Assembly (NCBI RefSeq): GCF_042242105.1
Contig: NC_092019.1
Location: 27,056,828-27,120,827, forward strand
Length of the DNA stretch: 64,000 nucleotides
Reading direction: 5' to 3'
From: Pempheris klunzingeri
Lineage: Eukaryota; Chordata; Actinopteri; Acropomatiformes; Pempheridae
The position numbers were made by a program, and so were the translations under genes. The notes below the pieces were generated by a model. That model did not search any database, was not told the origin of the DNA, and worked only from the letters and a program-made list of their open reading frames with translations. Of the stretch, positions 1 through 11,929 are shown piece by piece (positions within the stretch are counted from its first letter, which is position 1; each line of letters begins with the position of its first letter).

Positions 1-810
1 GAATATGTGGTAGAAAAGTATGTGGTCATTTGGTGGTCATCAACATGAGCTATTGATTCACGTCGACGGAATTAAGTCCAAATTTCAATCAGTTATATCA
101 GTCGAGACAAGTGTAACACCAGTTATACTTTGAGTACCTATTTCTTCTAGTTTCTAGTTGTACCCGAAGGCAGCATGACCCGGATGTCGACAGTGCGCAG
201 GGAGACTAGTGTGTTCCGGAGTGCAGCAGGTCCGGATTTAGTTTGTATTTTTGAAAGTTGTTTTCACAGATTTTCTAGTCGATCGATATCAGCCTACCTG
301 TGTTTTCAATTACGTGTAGTCGACTTTTCCTTTAAGTAACGATCGAATCGATTTAACAAACTAATGTTCGCTGGCGGTTTGCTATCAACGTTAAACGAGA
401 AATGGATCCAGTTAGCAGCGTTACATTGACATGAATCTTCTTTAAATATACAAAGTAATTGAGACAGTAGCTGTAGGCTTCACTTGCTTGTACACAGCAT
501 TGTGTCAGTAGGTCGTAAATGATTAGTTTAGTCGAATCAGTCATTTCCACGTGGAGGATGAAGCCAGTGTAACGTTGGGTCTTTAGTTAGATGACCATGT
601 GCAGGTGACGGGAATCACAGACGTGCTCTTTGCCCTCAGTGACCCCTTGTCATGATCAAGACAGCAAAAGTGAAGTCATAAATATGACTGTGAAAGTGAT
701 GCGTTCATGTACCATCTTTAGATTCTTGCTTTAGCAACCAGGTCGGTGCATGTAGTTAAGAGAAGAGTTATGCTCTCATGCAGAGGTTTGATAACGTGTT
801 TGTCTTGCAG
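1..810 (+). other. Upstream/promoter region and probable 5' UTR intron of aen
   Basis: No open frame here looks like a gene. A pyrimidine-rich tract ending in an AG (tgtcttgcag, 801-810) is a plausible splice acceptor, which implies a non-coding first exon further upstream with an intron ending at 810. I could not pick the donor or the transcription start with confidence. The region lacks the dispersed repeats that crowd the rest of the window, which suits a promoter-proximal segment. Confidence 0.4.
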
Positions 811-947
811 GATGACCCATGTAAACTTGTCACAAAGGGTACATACCCACTGAGGAGATCAGATAAGCAGAACTACACAGTCGTTGTTTAGAGAGAGTGC
901 ATTGAGGACGCAGTATTTTTGACTTCTGCTGGACTGAGAACACGACC
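811..947 (+). other. aen: Probable 5' UTR of aen in the first coding exon
   Basis: This segment follows a good acceptor ending at 810 and runs to the chosen start codon at 948. An ATG at 813 opens only a 13-codon frame that ends at 852-854, so it would be a short upstream ORF and not the protein start. The ATG at 948 sits in a favourable context (acgaccATGt) and leads straight into the long coding exon. The UTR boundary is inferred from the splice signal alone. Confidence 0.45.
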
Positions 948-1616
948 ATGTCGGACAACACGACGAACACGTGCTCCTCTGCTGACACGACACAGAGAAG
1001 AACACCATCAGGCACCCAGAACAGGAAAAACAAGTGGGTTCATAAAAAGCTGGCACGTTTAGAGAATAGGTGTGCTGATGGTAAACATAAATACAGCGAC
1101 AGACCAGGCCAGTTCAGACCTTATCAAGCTCCACGCCAAAATGGAGCATCCACAAAGCATCCTTCACGTCCCAGTTTCACACACAACAAAAGTTTACCCC
1201 CTTCAAGCAGCACAGCCAGTGCCTCATCCCTGAGCTCGAAGCCTCGGACATCCATACACAGCCAGCCTTCCTCCACTTTAGCTGTGAATAACAGAGGCTG
1301 CCATGACAAGACAAAGGAACCTGTGAGCACAAACTCTAGGCCCTCATTATCAAGCAGTCATAAACCCACTGCCACTCAAACATCAGCAAGAATCCCCACA
1401 AAGTACCTCGCTATTGACTGTGAGATGGTGGGTACAGGACCTAAGGGGAGCATCAGCCAGCTTGCGCGTTGCAGTATAGTGTCCTATGATGGGGATGTGG
1501 TTTATGATAAATTCATAAACCCCTCCGTGCCTGTAACTGACTACCGCACCCGGTGGAGTGGCATCCAGCGCAGAGACCTTGTCAATGCCACACCATACTG
1601 TGAGGCTAGGAATGAG
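948..1616 (+). CDS. aen: aen coding exon 1 (residues 1-223)
   Basis: This exon carries the start codon, the basic low-complexity leader and the Exo I motif. It ends gag|gtaagg, a consensus donor, exactly between codons after Glu223. The sequence after Exo I ([24 protein letters not shown]) follows the ISG20-family pattern up to the segment that continues directly into exon 2. Reading on past 1616 adds only ten residues before a stop at 1650, which supports the splice. Confidence 0.9.
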
Positions 1617-4600
1617 GTAAGGTCTTTGTTTGATTATACACGTGTAACTTAGATGTAGTCTATAAGCATGTAAGACAAAACATCAGCAAATCATCCAAAA
1701 GGAAAATGTGGAACTAGCAAATGTTGAGCTCTTTGCTTGACAAATTACTTAAACAAGTAACCAGTTATCAAAATAGTTTGTCCTTAAATTTGTTCATTGA
1801 CTTGTGTGTTGTCACATAACAGCAAGGACGACTACAACAAACACAAAAACAGTAACCACCATTTTACTTTTTATTCTGAATCAACTCGGACATCTAAAGG
1901 CACTAGTGTTAGGAGGGGAATTAGAGAACTTAATTCTCATGTTCACATAAAAGAAAAAACACAGTGCTCATGAAGCTACCTTTTTAAGAAAGAGATAACA
2001 CAGTGCCAAAGCTTCACATGGTCCACATTTACAGGTTGTTAAATTGTGAACTAATGAACAATGAAACCTGCAAAGAATTTTTGTGTGTGTTTGAATTCTC
2101 CATTTACTGACTGATGTATCTTCACTCTGTTCAATGTAAAAAAAGAATGAATACTGGGTTCCGTAGGCCACATCAGCCTTGGTTAGGCTAACTTTATGTA
2201 GTATAAATGTTCTTTCTGTGCAATATGCCTGTCCGTCACAGTCCAACACTAGAAGGCACTGATATAAAGAGTTTGAGATTGGCTGTTTGTGCTGTACAAA
2301 TGTCATGAAGTCAGTGAGTAAGTGTGTTCTCTGTTGGCAGATACTGAGGCTGCTCATGGGGAAGGTGGTGATTGGCCATGCTGTCCACAATGACTTCAAG
2401 GTCCTTGGTTATACTCACCCTGCTGCCTTCACCAGGGACACATCTCAAATCCCTCTACTCAACCTGAAGGCTGGTTTTGCAGTTAACGAGTGTGCCTCAC
2501 TGAAGAGACTAACCAAAGCCATCCTGAACAAAGACATACAGGTAGGAGGAATTCTACATTACAAATGAACGGAACTATGCAAATGTTTTCCCACCCAATC
2601 ATCATAGCAGCAGACTTCCCAGTGCCAGGAGCAAATTAAAATTTCCAGGTGTAGCCTCTTCGCATACATGAACCTCATTATGCAAAATTTTGATGGCAGT
2701 TTTATGTATTAGTCTCATGTCTGATTAATTGTCATGTTTTATTTAAGAGCCCCAAAGGTTAATTCACTAGGTCGGACCTAGCCACTCAGTCACCTAGGGT
2801 TGATGTCTTCAGGTCGATTGGTTGATTGATACGCTCTTCTGCAAATAAATTCTCATTTGTCGGACAGTTAATAGTGTAATTTTCGTAAGGGCAGTGGTGA
2901 AGGTATCACAATCCACCCTTCGCAGGAGACTTTGGAATCAAAAATACAGAAGCTAAACCAGAAGATGCAAAGCATTAATACTAAGGGGGGCAAATTGGAA
3001 TCTGCAAAAAAATACAGAGATGAGGCTCAAAAGTTCTCTGACAAAGTTTTATGGACTGATGAGATGAACAGGCATGAAATTAGATCATTTCTGGGCCATT
3101 TTGCTCTTTGATGAATAAAAATGTATTGAGGCATAACACCCAAATGTAGGGCACCAAGGCCAAAACCAGTGATGCTATAACAGTAAGTGATATTACACTG
3201 TATGAAGACAAAACAGTATACAATCCACTATCAATTAGGAGTCAGTGTTCACACTAATTAACTTATGAATATAGATAAAAAAACAAATAGCTGGACATGG
3301 AAAATATTTCTCATTTTTTGATATTACAATGTGTGGGAGAAATAGGTAAATATCAATGAAATATGAAGTAAAACAATTTAAATATGTATAAAAAAAAGTG
3401 TCTAAACATAAATAACATGAATACAATTTTAATATCTTTATCAGATGCTACATAATCACCTCTCTGAAATCTAGAAGTCTTTCATGAAGCTGTGATCTAA
3501 TGTGCTGCATTAATCATATTGTCTTGTTCCTGGTTGCCAACATTTCTGTTAATGGTGGTGATTTGAGTGAAGCACTCAAAGCTCTCCTTCTAGCAACTTT
3601 CTCTCTAATTCCATGGTTGTTTACACGCTAACCAGATCTGGTAGTAGTTACTTAAGATTATGTTTAGCTATTCCTCTGCCTCCTTTAATGATAATGGTAC
3701 ACACTAAATATTGTTTATTAAGGTGAGTCTCAGCAACCCCCCTTGTTCAGTGCCTTTTCAAGGCAGGAATGATGTGTGGACAGTTGTGTAGGCAGAACAA
3801 GGGGCTGTTTTAGTTGTGCCAGCAGCAGATCTACCGCTACTGCGACACGCAGTAGAAGTAGTGCCATGGTTTGGGCTTGCATGGCTGCCTCTGTGGTGGG
3901 CTCATTTATCTTTAGTGATGATGAAGCACATTACGGCAACGGCAGAATAAACAAAAACATTTTGTCTGCCTTCTAAGAGGGAAGAAAAATGCATTCAAAC
4001 TGATCCTTCATCATGCAGCAGGACAACAAACCAAAATACAATCCAACACAACCAAGGAGTTCATCACAGGGGAGAAGACTGGCCAAGTAATTCTTTAGCA
4101 TGCATTTCAGCTGCTCCCAAAACAAACAACAACTAAGACGGACTACAGTGAAACCAGATGAGCATTACAATAGAAGAAAGCAAAAATTTGATGAGGGTCA
4201 CAGGCTTAATGTAGTTATTGAAATCAAAGGATTTGCAACTAAATATTAGGTATTATTCACTTGGATCTATTTTATTAAGTATATCTGTTCCCATACTGTT
4301 GCTCACATGAAAATTGGGTGTTCTATTACTAAAGGTGCCGCCTTGTATAACAGATTTAGATGTAAATACTTAAAAATAAAAGCTGACATGCTGATCTCTT
4401 GTCTTATGTTCATCTTTTGATGTCAAACCCAGAGGTTTTTCGTGCACAACAAAAATAAAGGCATTGGCTTTGCTGTTGGAATAGTTTTGGAGAGGACTAA
4501 GCTTGAGTGACAAAGAGCCACTACTAGAGAGATGAAGCCAGCAGAGTTAGTATTCCATATCTTAAAAGGGCTTTTTGGTTTTGTTTATTGCACTCTAAGT

Positions 4601-4911
4601 TAGTTTGTAACACTCAATTCAAACAAGTTCTCCTCTTAAAAAGAACTGAAAGTGTCTGAAATCCAGTTCAGTCATGAACAAGTCTATAGTGAATTAAGAA
4701 GATAAACTGCAGCGTAAAGGAACCCTGTAGAGTTGCAAGAATGTTTTTGCTGAAGTGTTTAAAAATGTCTCCAAAGTGTCATCAAACATGTCTCCTCTTG
4801 TGTCCTCAGACCGGGAAGAAGGGCCACTCTTCTGTGGAGGACGCTAGAGCCACTATGGAGCTATACAAGCTGGTGGAGGAGGAGTGGGAGAGGAAACTGG
4901 CCTCTAGTTAG
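948..4911 (+). CDS. aen: aen: apoptosis-enhancing nuclease, DEDDh 3'-5' exonuclease (three coding exons)
   Basis: Coding exons 948-1616, 2341-2541 and 4810-4911 join in phase 0 into a 323-residue protein, close to the roughly 325 residues of mammalian AEN. Residues 1-150 are a basic, Ser/Pro/Thr-rich, low-complexity leader, as expected for a nuclear/nucleolar AEN tail. The exonuclease domain follows: Exo I with D157 and E159 (AIDCEMVG), Exo II with D241 (GHAVHNDF) and Exo III with H296 and D301 (GHSSVEDA). This is the complete DEDDh set of the ISG20/REX4 family, which degrades nucleic acids 3' to 5' using two metal ions. The known role of mammalian AEN is a p53-induced nuclease acting in apoptosis. 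I prefer AEN over ISG20, which is much shorter and lacks the long leader, and over ISG20L2 because rhcg lies in the same window, as AEN and RHCG share human 15q26. No frame damage is seen, so the gene appears functional. Intron 2 holds a dead Tc1-like transposon. Confidence 0.9.
2341..2541 (+). CDS. aen: aen coding exon 2 (residues 224-290)
   Basis: The acceptor is ctgttggcag|ata and the donor is cag|gtagga, giving 201 bases or 67 whole codons. The exon encodes Exo II ([14 protein letters not shown], catalytic D241) and the region that precedes Exo III. It picks up the family alignment without a gap after exon 1 ([12 protein letters not shown]). Confidence 0.9.
2985..4160 (+). pseudogene. Decayed Tc1-like transposase in aen intron 2
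   Basis: Three separated patches on the + strand read as Tc1/mariner DDE transposase. At 3045-3110 is a VLWTDE-type segment (the IWSDE region with a catalytic Asp). At 3866-3975 is a [22 protein letters not shown] segment (the WGCF region). At 4008-4060 is [12 protein letters not shown], matching the QQDNDPKHT region with the second catalytic Asp. Stops and frame shifts separate them, and the AT-rich block at about 3120-3720 may be a later insertion. I found no clear terminal inverted repeats, so the element ends are approximate. Confidence 0.6.
4810..4911 (+). CDS. aen: aen coding exon 3 (residues 291-323, stop)
   Basis: This 102-base terminal coding exon follows the acceptor tgtcctcag|acc. 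It encodes the Exo III motif [15 protein letters not shown] with H296 and D301, then a short charged tail, and ends TAG at 4909-4911. It is easily missed because it is very short and lies 2.3 kb from exon 2. Its motif is the family's most conserved stretch, so the assignment is firm. Confidence 0.9.
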   Translation, partial: TGKKGHSSVEDARATMELYKLVEEEWERKLASS

Positions 4912-4923
4912 AGACAACATGGA

Positions 4924-4929
4924 AATAAA
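4924..4929 (+). other. aen: Candidate polyadenylation signal for aen
   Basis: AATAAA lies 12 bases after the aen stop codon. That would give an unusually short 3' UTR, so the real signal may be further downstream. Only the hexamer is seen. Confidence 0.3.
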
Positions 4930-6224
4930 CAGACTTTAAATTGACATGTGGTGTGACATGTATGTGCTTTGGACTGATTGCCTGGTTACAGGATTGACTG
5001 TCTGATGACATGTGAATGAAGATACCAAGGAAACCGTAGCTGCCCATTCAGTGTACTGGATAAGCTTCTACCAGTTGCCTGAAATTTAAAAGTAACATTG
5101 TCATGGGATATATAAATGTAATAACTGTTTGCTCAGACACTTTGCATTGATCTTCAGTTTCAACAGTGTCATTCTTTCTCAGGATTTGCATTGTGTGTAA
5201 AAGGTGCTCCAGCTGCTAGGGGTTAGTAATGCATTCATTCCAGCACCAAGTGTGCATTATTTGATCCTTTAAACCCCAATCCACCTGCAGCTGTCTTCCA
5301 GGACAACATTAAACCCAGAGTAATAGTCACACCACCTGTGGCTTACATTTCAATATGGATGATTAACAGTCTGACCAAATTGCCACTAAAGGAGCCCTAT
5401 CATGTTTCACTTGTCAGTTTTTATTTTTACCATTGGGGCCTGGGCACTGAACTGATATGGTTCCTGGCACAAACTGTGCAGAACCCATTGTTTTTGTTAA
5501 GATTATTATTTTTTCTCCTGCTGACTCACATTGTTGACAGACTGAGGATGGTCACCAACTCAAGAAAATTGGCACAGACATCAGAACTAGCAAAAGTTGC
5601 TATGGTCTGTGGTGAATTGGCTCAGGTGTGGTCAGCAGGCTCCATAGTGCCCTCGAACACCAGCTATTTTGGAATAGACAAGTGGAGATACCTCTACCAG
5701 AGGTAGAACAAGGCACAACGATATTTTTCATGTTCTCTAAGGTGTCCCCCATATGAAATGGATTCATGTATTAAAAAAATCTTACTGCAAATGCAAGTGG
5801 TTAAATTGACAGATATTGTAACATATTTTTTGTAAATGCAAAGTAGAGCCAGGATGCCTGGGAGATGATACACTTACACTGATGTAATTTCACAATGCAG
5901 GCTCTGATTGAAACTGTTTTCTTGAATCGTTGGGTCTCTTAATTAAAGTGGCAATGGAGAGTTGAGAGGTCTTGACTTGTCTAGAGATAACTTATTGGAA
6001 CTGTAATTGACAGGTGAATTGAATGTTCTGGATGCAAAAGTAATGATTTGAACTAGCAAAAAAAACTCAAGTATGATTATATATCGAACACACAAACACA
6101 AAACATCCACTGGTCTATTTTTTTCTTGCTTTTATCCATCTTTAGTATGCAGCAGTGACTCACATTATCCTCTATGGCAAAATGTGTCATGTTTGGGTAT
6201 GTTTGAAAGGGGCAAGAGCAAAAC
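4930..6224. other. Intergenic; no gene recognised
   Basis: No conserved coding signal was found. An open frame at 5338-5706 (+) is hydrophobic and low in motif content. The surrounding text (for example the duplicated-looking segments near 5400 and 5600) reads like an old non-autonomous repeat, but I could not define ends or family. Confidence 0.3.
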
Positions 6225-6335
6225 TCAGTGTATGTCAGTCCCATGTGTGTCATCCATCAACTGGAAAGTCGGCGGTTCACTCTCTGGTTCCTCCTAAGTC
6301 AGCATGTCCAAGTGTCACACACTGCTGTCTGGCAC
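6225..6335 (+). repeat. Degenerate head fragment of tRNA-like SINE
   Basis: Text at 6245-6310 (a catcaactggaaagtcggcggttca block followed by a cctaagtcagcatgtccaagtgtc block) parallels the B-box region of the SINE copies at 10858-11090 and 33410-33705. The 3' part is missing or unrecognisable. Confidence 0.4.
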
Positions 6336-7097
6336 ATTGCTCTGAAAACATGTTGCTTGAAAGCAAAATGTATCTGGCCTCATCAATGGTTCCTGTTCTC
6401 TTTTCTCTTTTGTCCATGCAGGTGGAAGACATATTTTCTTGCCACAGGCAATACTTCTTCCAAGCTTTCAGATAATCCAAAGTTTGACATTTCTTGCAAA
6501 TCAGCTTTGTTAAAGCTTTTGTGTTTCCGTTCCTGTACAGGCTACTTGTGGTGTCACAGCCTGTGAGGGTATGGCATACAGAACTCCAAGTTTGTTTGAA
6601 ATAGTACAGATTGGAACAGATCTTTACCTTGGGCCATGTCCAGACTGCATATACACACTAGATGACGCATCCCTTTGCTTGCATATTAGACAAGCAAAAC
6701 AAGTACCTCTGTGTCATCACATTTGATGATAAGACAAGGATGTGACTGTGCGAGGTATTTTGCATTCACCCCCAATCTCGTATGAGCCTCCTCCTGGTTA
6801 ATATATAGATCTTCCAATGGTCATATCTGTCAAAAACTACAGCCGCACAGTTGAAGCCCTCCTTTCCTGTTAAGGCTGCAATCTTTTTCCAGATGCTCTC
6901 ACCATGCTATCAACGATGCAGGCAGATGGTTCCTCTGAATTCTGTAGCTGCCGTATCTCCTCAACTACAGCCTCTTCAGCTTTCATTGTTTTCCTCATGC
7001 TTTCATTATCATTAATCAATGATGCAGGGGCTGCAGCAAATTCATGACACATCCTAGAAACAGCAAGCTGTGTTCAGAAGTGCACATCTGAATCCAT
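6336..7097. other. No recognised gene; weak minus-strand reading frame at 6870-7052
   Basis: A 60-codon minus-strand frame (6870-7052) is charged and helix-like, and the flanking minus-strand text at about 6790-6890 reads in another frame as plausible protein. It may be a decayed transposon ORF. No family motif is visible. Confidence 0.25.
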
Positions 7098-8991
7098 GTG
7101 AACCTTTTGCGTGCTGTCCTCAAACTTTTTCAGTCTATGGTTATATCTAAGTTGCTCAGTGTTTTATATTTTCATGTTCTGTGCATCCATTCACTGTCCT
7201 TTGAAGAAATCAGTGCTCTATCCACTAAAGCTGAGACCTTTACCTTTTGTGATGATCTGGTGTCCCAGAACATCATCCAACCCCCGGATTCTTTTCCATC
7301 TCACCTATACTCAACTGCCTTCTGTAACTCCCTCATGTCATTTTTTAATGAAAAAATCCACACAATCCACCAGCACCTTGGTACCAATCCCACTGCCAGT
7401 GACTCTTCTGAATGTCTCCCACCCATTCACTCCTTTTCCTCCTTCCTGCTCCCCACCACTTTGGAAATTTCAGACCTCATCCGCAAATCCAAGCCATCCA
7501 CCTGTCAGCTGGACCCCCTCCCCACAGTTCTGGTTAAAGCCTGCCTCCCTTCACTGCTCCCCCTCATCTCTGCCATCATTCACTCTTCCCTCACCACTGG
7601 AACAGTTCCTCTGTGTCTCAAAACTGCTGCAATCTCTCCAATTCTGAAAAAACCCGGTGCTGATCCTTCCAACTTCAATAACTTATGTCCTATTTCTAAC
7701 CTACCTTTCATCTCCAAAATTCTTGAAAAAACAGTGGCCACTCAACTTCACTCCCATCTATGCCGTAACAGCCTTTATGAACAGTTCCAGTCCGGTTTTC
7801 GTCCCCTCCACAGCGCAGAAACTGCACTTATAAAAATCACCAACAACCTCCTCATGGCAGCTGATTCTGGTTCACTCACAATCCTCATCCTCCTTGACTT
7901 GAGTGCGGCCTTTGACATCATCTGTCACACCACCCTCCTCAATAGACTTCCCTCCATCGGCATCACCCACACCCCATTAGACTGGTTTCAATCTTACCTC
8001 TCGGGCTGCACTCAGTTCATTCAGCTCAAGACCTTCACATCCCAGCCTTCCACTGTCACTTCAGGTGTGCCCCAGGGCTCTGTCCTGGGGCCCCTCCTTT
8101 TCATCAACCTCCTTCCCCTTGGCAATATTTTCCGGAAATATAATATCAATTTTCACTGTTATGCGGATGACACCCAGCTCTACTTCTCCAGCAAACCCTC
8201 TTCCAACTTCCCACCCTCCTCCCTCACTGACTGCTTAGCAGAAATCAAATCCTGGTTGAACTCAAATTTCCTCAAATTAAACAGTAATAAAACTGAGGTT
8301 CTCCTCATTGGCTCTAAATCAACACTATCCAAATCTGACCATCATCAACTGCTCTGTTTCCCCTTCCCCTCAGGTTAACAGTCTGGGTGTCATCCTCGAC
8401 AGTACTCTATCTTTTCAATCCCATATCAATAACATTACCCGGTCTGCATACTTCCATCTACGTAACATTAATCGCCTCCGCCCCTCCCTCAAGCCCCACA
8501 CCACTGCTATCCTTGTTCAAAGCCTTGTCACTTCTCGCCTGGATTACTGTAACTCCCTCCTCTTTGGTCTCACTCACAAATCACTCCATAAACTTCAACT
8601 GGTCCAGAATTCAGCTGCCCGTATCATCACCAGAACCCCCTCCATCCACCACATCACCCCCGTCCTGCAGCAGCTCCACCGGCTCCCGGTCAAGTACCGC
8701 ATCAACTTCAAAATCCTTCTGACAACATTCAAAGCCATCCATAATCTTGCCCCTCCATACCTGTCGGACCTCATCCATGTTGCCACGCCCTCCCGTACCC
8801 TCCGCTTTTCTTCCTCCGTCCACCTGACTGTCCCCTCTGCCCATCTCACCACCATGGGGAGCAGAGCTTTCAGCCGCTCTGCTCCCCGGCTCTGGAACTC
8901 ACTACCACCTGATCTAAAAAATATTGACTCATTTTCCCTATTCAAATCTACACTCAAAAACCACCTGTTCCGGATTGCTTTCTCACTATGA
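7098..8991 (+). pseudogene. L2 ORF2 reverse transcriptase, one frameshift
   Basis: The frame ending at 8378 carries the RT core: [15 protein letters not shown], then [14 protein letters not shown], then the LLDLSAAFD motif (first catalytic Asp), [13 protein letters not shown], and an intact YADD box (CYADDTQLY). A single-base shift near 8350 moves the reading to the frame ending at 8991 ([14 protein letters not shown] through [10 protein letters not shown] to the C terminus). Catalytic residues look intact, so this copy is relatively young, but the 5' truncation and frameshift make it dead. Confidence 0.8.
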
Positions 8992-9147
8992 TTTTAATTG
9001 CACTGTCAACCTGTTTTTATATTGTGTAAACTTATTTAATATTGTGTGAATTTTCTATGTTTTATTGTTTTACTGTCTTCTTGTACGGCGACCTTGAGTG
9101 CCAGAAAGGCACCTCTAAATAAAATTTATTATCATTATTATTATTAT
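7098..9147 (+). mobile_element. L2-clade LINE, 5'-truncated
   Basis: A non-LTR retrotransposon on the + strand. It begins inside ORF2, upstream of the reverse transcriptase, with the endonuclease missing. It ends in a 3' UTR followed by aaataaaattt and an ATT-rich tail (about 9115-9147), as is usual for fish L2 elements. Long Ser/Pro/Leu-rich frames and the RT motif spacing match the L2/CR1 group. The left boundary is approximate because 5' truncation leaves no signature. Confidence 0.8.
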
Positions 9148-9200
9148 GTCTGAGCCAAAAACAGTTAAGCAAATACATTTTGGCTTAACTGCAAGAGTTC

Positions 9201-9240
9201 ATAGTCAACATTCACATATCATAGTCAACATTCACATATC
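9201..9240. repeat. Exact 20-bp tandem duplication
   Basis: The unit atagtcaacattcacatatc occurs twice head to tail (9201-9220 and 9221-9240), followed by a decayed third start (atagcc). Confidence 0.9.
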
Positions 9241-9249
9241 ATAGCCAAA

Positions 9250-9924
9250 GTAGCCAGAGTAGCCTGGGCATGTATGTCTTGGTTGCATGCAACCATTTCT
9301 GGTCCTTCTGGGAACACAATAGTGTATTTTGTGCCCAGACTTCGTGGACTGCAATAACAATATTATAAAATGATAAAAAGACATTATGGCATATAGACTA
9401 GACACACCTTCACAGCACATCCTTCCTCTGAGAGATATCTCTTTCACAAACCAATCAGTTTAGCAGAGTAAACAACAAAACATTAAATAAGTTAAACAGT
9501 GTAAGTGAGGGTGAAAAACCTGGACTAATTGGCCAGGAAAATTCCCTCATGACCCCCATTCTCGTCATTCCATGGCCAATCTCGATGTTCCGCTCACTCT
9601 GATCCAAATACCTCCCAAACATAATCTGTAAGCATGACAAAACATATCAACAGCAACAGTCATTCGTTAGCCATACTGATCATATGGATTAACAACATTA
9701 TGCCTTTGCAAAATATTGATATACTACAGTGTATATTAAAATGACTACATACTATTTATGAATTAGATGTAAGCTGCACTTGAGGTGTAGCTTTTGCCTG
9801 CAGTTTTGCAGTTATGTTATAACCAAACCATATAATGAGATATGACATTAGGATATGAGATGAGGTATATATAGTATATGTATAAGCAGTTCATTACCAT
9901 GCATCAGAAGTATAAGCTGACAGT
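9250..9924. other. No recognised gene
   Basis: AT-rich sequence without a supported coding region. A minus-strand frame at 9455-9640 reads as plausible protein but has no recognisable motif. Confidence 0.3.
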
Positions 9925-10141
9925 GAGCTGTGGGGTGAACTGTGGTGCAAGAGACTGGGTAGGAACACTGAACCTCAACTTGCTCCTGAAGCAGCTTCAG
10001 TGTGTGAACATGTGTGAAAGAATAGTCTCCTCCAGCTTAGATTCCTCCTGTATGAATGGGTGAATGAGGATGTAACATAAAAGTGCTTTGAGTAGTCAAA
10101 ATAACTAGAAAGGCTCTATACCAATACAGACCATTCACCAT
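9925..10141 (+). repeat. tRNA-like SINE, 3' two-thirds
   Basis: The text from ctgaacctcaacttgctcctgaagcagcttcagtgtg through agtgctttgagtagtcaaaataactagaaaggc to caatacagaccatt matches the distal part of the SINE at 33410-33705. The tRNA-like head is missing. Confidence 0.65.
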
Positions 10142-10299
10142 TTTACAGTGATTAAGACCAAACAGAACTACTACACTACTGTCAATACTGCACAGAAATC
10201 ACACATCAACAAATAACTATGTTTAGCAGTGTTATACTTTTGGATTCATATCAACTTGTTTATTACTTTCAAAGAACAGTGCATTCAACATTCACACGC

Positions 10300-10812
10300 T
10301 GTCAGGAAATTATTTCTATAAGACCAGAACTGTATTTTCGCTGTTAGTTCGTACCATTAATTTCCCAACACACAAGATAAACTCTCAGAGACAGAGATCT
10401 CAGTTCAAAGTTTTACTTGCAACAAGCAAGGAGTACAGGCAAAGATCTACATCTGCACTGAGCAGTCTCAGTGTCTTTCAAGCATATATAACATGTATAA
10501 GCAAAGTTCCTCCTCTCAGCAGTCCTCCGCCGCACCCTGCTCCCTCTCCTCCTTGCAGGGGCGGTTGGTGGGAAGCGCAGGTACGCTGACTTCTCTCCGT
10601 TCAAGGCCTTCTCGAACTCTTCTTTATCTCAAGAATGCAAGCACAGTCTGATACATCCTACGCCAACACACATCTCTTTGATCTGTGTAAAGGTCACAGC
10701 AACCATCACACAGTCCAGCATCAGGCTAAAACTTCATGATAATAAAGCATAAATGTACTAACATAAAAATGTATTAGCATAAGCGTGTCTGCACATTTTC
10801 TATTTCCTAACA
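10300..10812. mobile_element. Solo LTR with 5-bp target duplication CACGC
   Basis: The 513-bp unit begins TGTCAGGAAAT and ends ATTTCCTAACA, so its tips are near-perfect short inverted repeats of the TG...CA type. CACGC at 10295-10299 is repeated at 10813-10817. TATA-like text (catatataac) lies near 10485. Orientation is uncertain: minus is suggested by a TATA box followed by aagtaaaactttgaactgag, a retroviral R/U5-like text. No internal retroelement sequence remains, so it is read as an LTR-LTR recombination product. Confidence 0.75.
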
Positions 10813-10857
10813 CACGCACAGTAACTTGTGACTTCTCCTTCCCACGTGGCAAATGGT

Positions 10858-11090
10858 AAATGGTTTGTATTTGTATAGTTATTACATCCTCATTCATTCA
10901 GGAGGAATCTAAGCTGGAGGAGACTATTTTTTCACACACATTCACACACTGAAGCTGCTTCAGGAGCTAGTTGGGGTTCAGTGTCTTTCCCAAGGACACT
11001 TTGACACACTGACTCATAGGAGCTGGGGATCGAACCGCGATCTACCTTCCAATTGATGGACGACCCACTCTCCCTCTGAGACACAGAACC
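10858..11090 (-). repeat. tRNA-like SINE, nearly complete, minus strand
   Basis: The reverse complement carries the head with a B-box-like GGTTCGATCCCC (around 11025-11037), the agctcctatgagtca block, the gaagcagcttcagtg block and the tail ending atacaaaccattta. It is another member of the family at 33410 and 35546. Confidence 0.7.
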
Positions 11091-11929
11091 AGGTCCAAAT
11101 ATAGTGCATCCTATTCAAAGTCACGTTCATGTCCCCAGTGCAGTCAGTCCACTGTCGCACACACCTGTCCATCCACAGAAATAATAAAAGAGGACACTGT
11201 CACTCAGTCTTCCCCTCATCCTTGTTCTTGTGGCTTCCATTCAGTCCTGTTAGTTTCTGGGACGCTTTTCTTCTGTATAGACAGCCTAGATAGATAGACT
11301 TATGGATGGCAGTTAATTGCTTCATATATTCCTTCAGTTCCTCTTGCAGTTGTCTGAGGCTCTCTCAGGTGAGATGCTGGCATGCATCTGCCTCTTAGTA
11401 TCTCATGCGTTAGATGCACGTTTCTGTTCTGCAAAAGCTAATTAGTTCAGCTTTGTGCTGGCACAAATTTTGCTTAGCTTAGCTTTAAGAGTTACATTTA
11501 CTCTTCCAATAGGCCCCTGAGACATAGAATGATAAACATTTATTAATTTTTCACATTGTTCTGAGCACAATTCAAGTACTTCGTTCATTATTGTCTGTGA
11601 ATTTGGTAACTAATACCCTTGTTATTTTATTTTCTCTCTCCCCCTTTGCACAGCAATTTACGCGGTGCACATTGAGAATCAACATGGCCAATCATGTTAC
11701 TGGTACAACCGCCAACCCTTCATGTGTATGCCATAGACCTTTACCATCAACTGTTGCCCCCTTTGCTGTGTTCACTGTGCTGTGTTCACTTGGCCTGCTT
11801 TCTGTTGCATCAAAATGGTATATTCTGGAGTGGCAACTGGCTCTAGTGAAACTAGAGGTGCTAAAATGGCTATTTGACTTTTGGCTGCTGTTTTGGCTGC
11901 TTTATTGTTTCAGTTTATGACATCATCAT

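Noticed and set aside
1968..2399. Minus-strand 143-codon frame over aen intron 1 and exon 2
   Set aside because: Overlaps a confident aen exon antisense and lacks any domain signal.
4784..4793. p53 half-site AAACATGTCT just before aen exon 3
   Set aside because: A lone perfect half-site without a properly spaced second half is expected by chance. aen is a known p53 target in mammals, but this site is weak evidence.
5338..5706. Open frame of 122 codons (+) with hydrophobic segment
   Set aside because: No splice, start or domain support, and composition and surroundings look like old repeat DNA.
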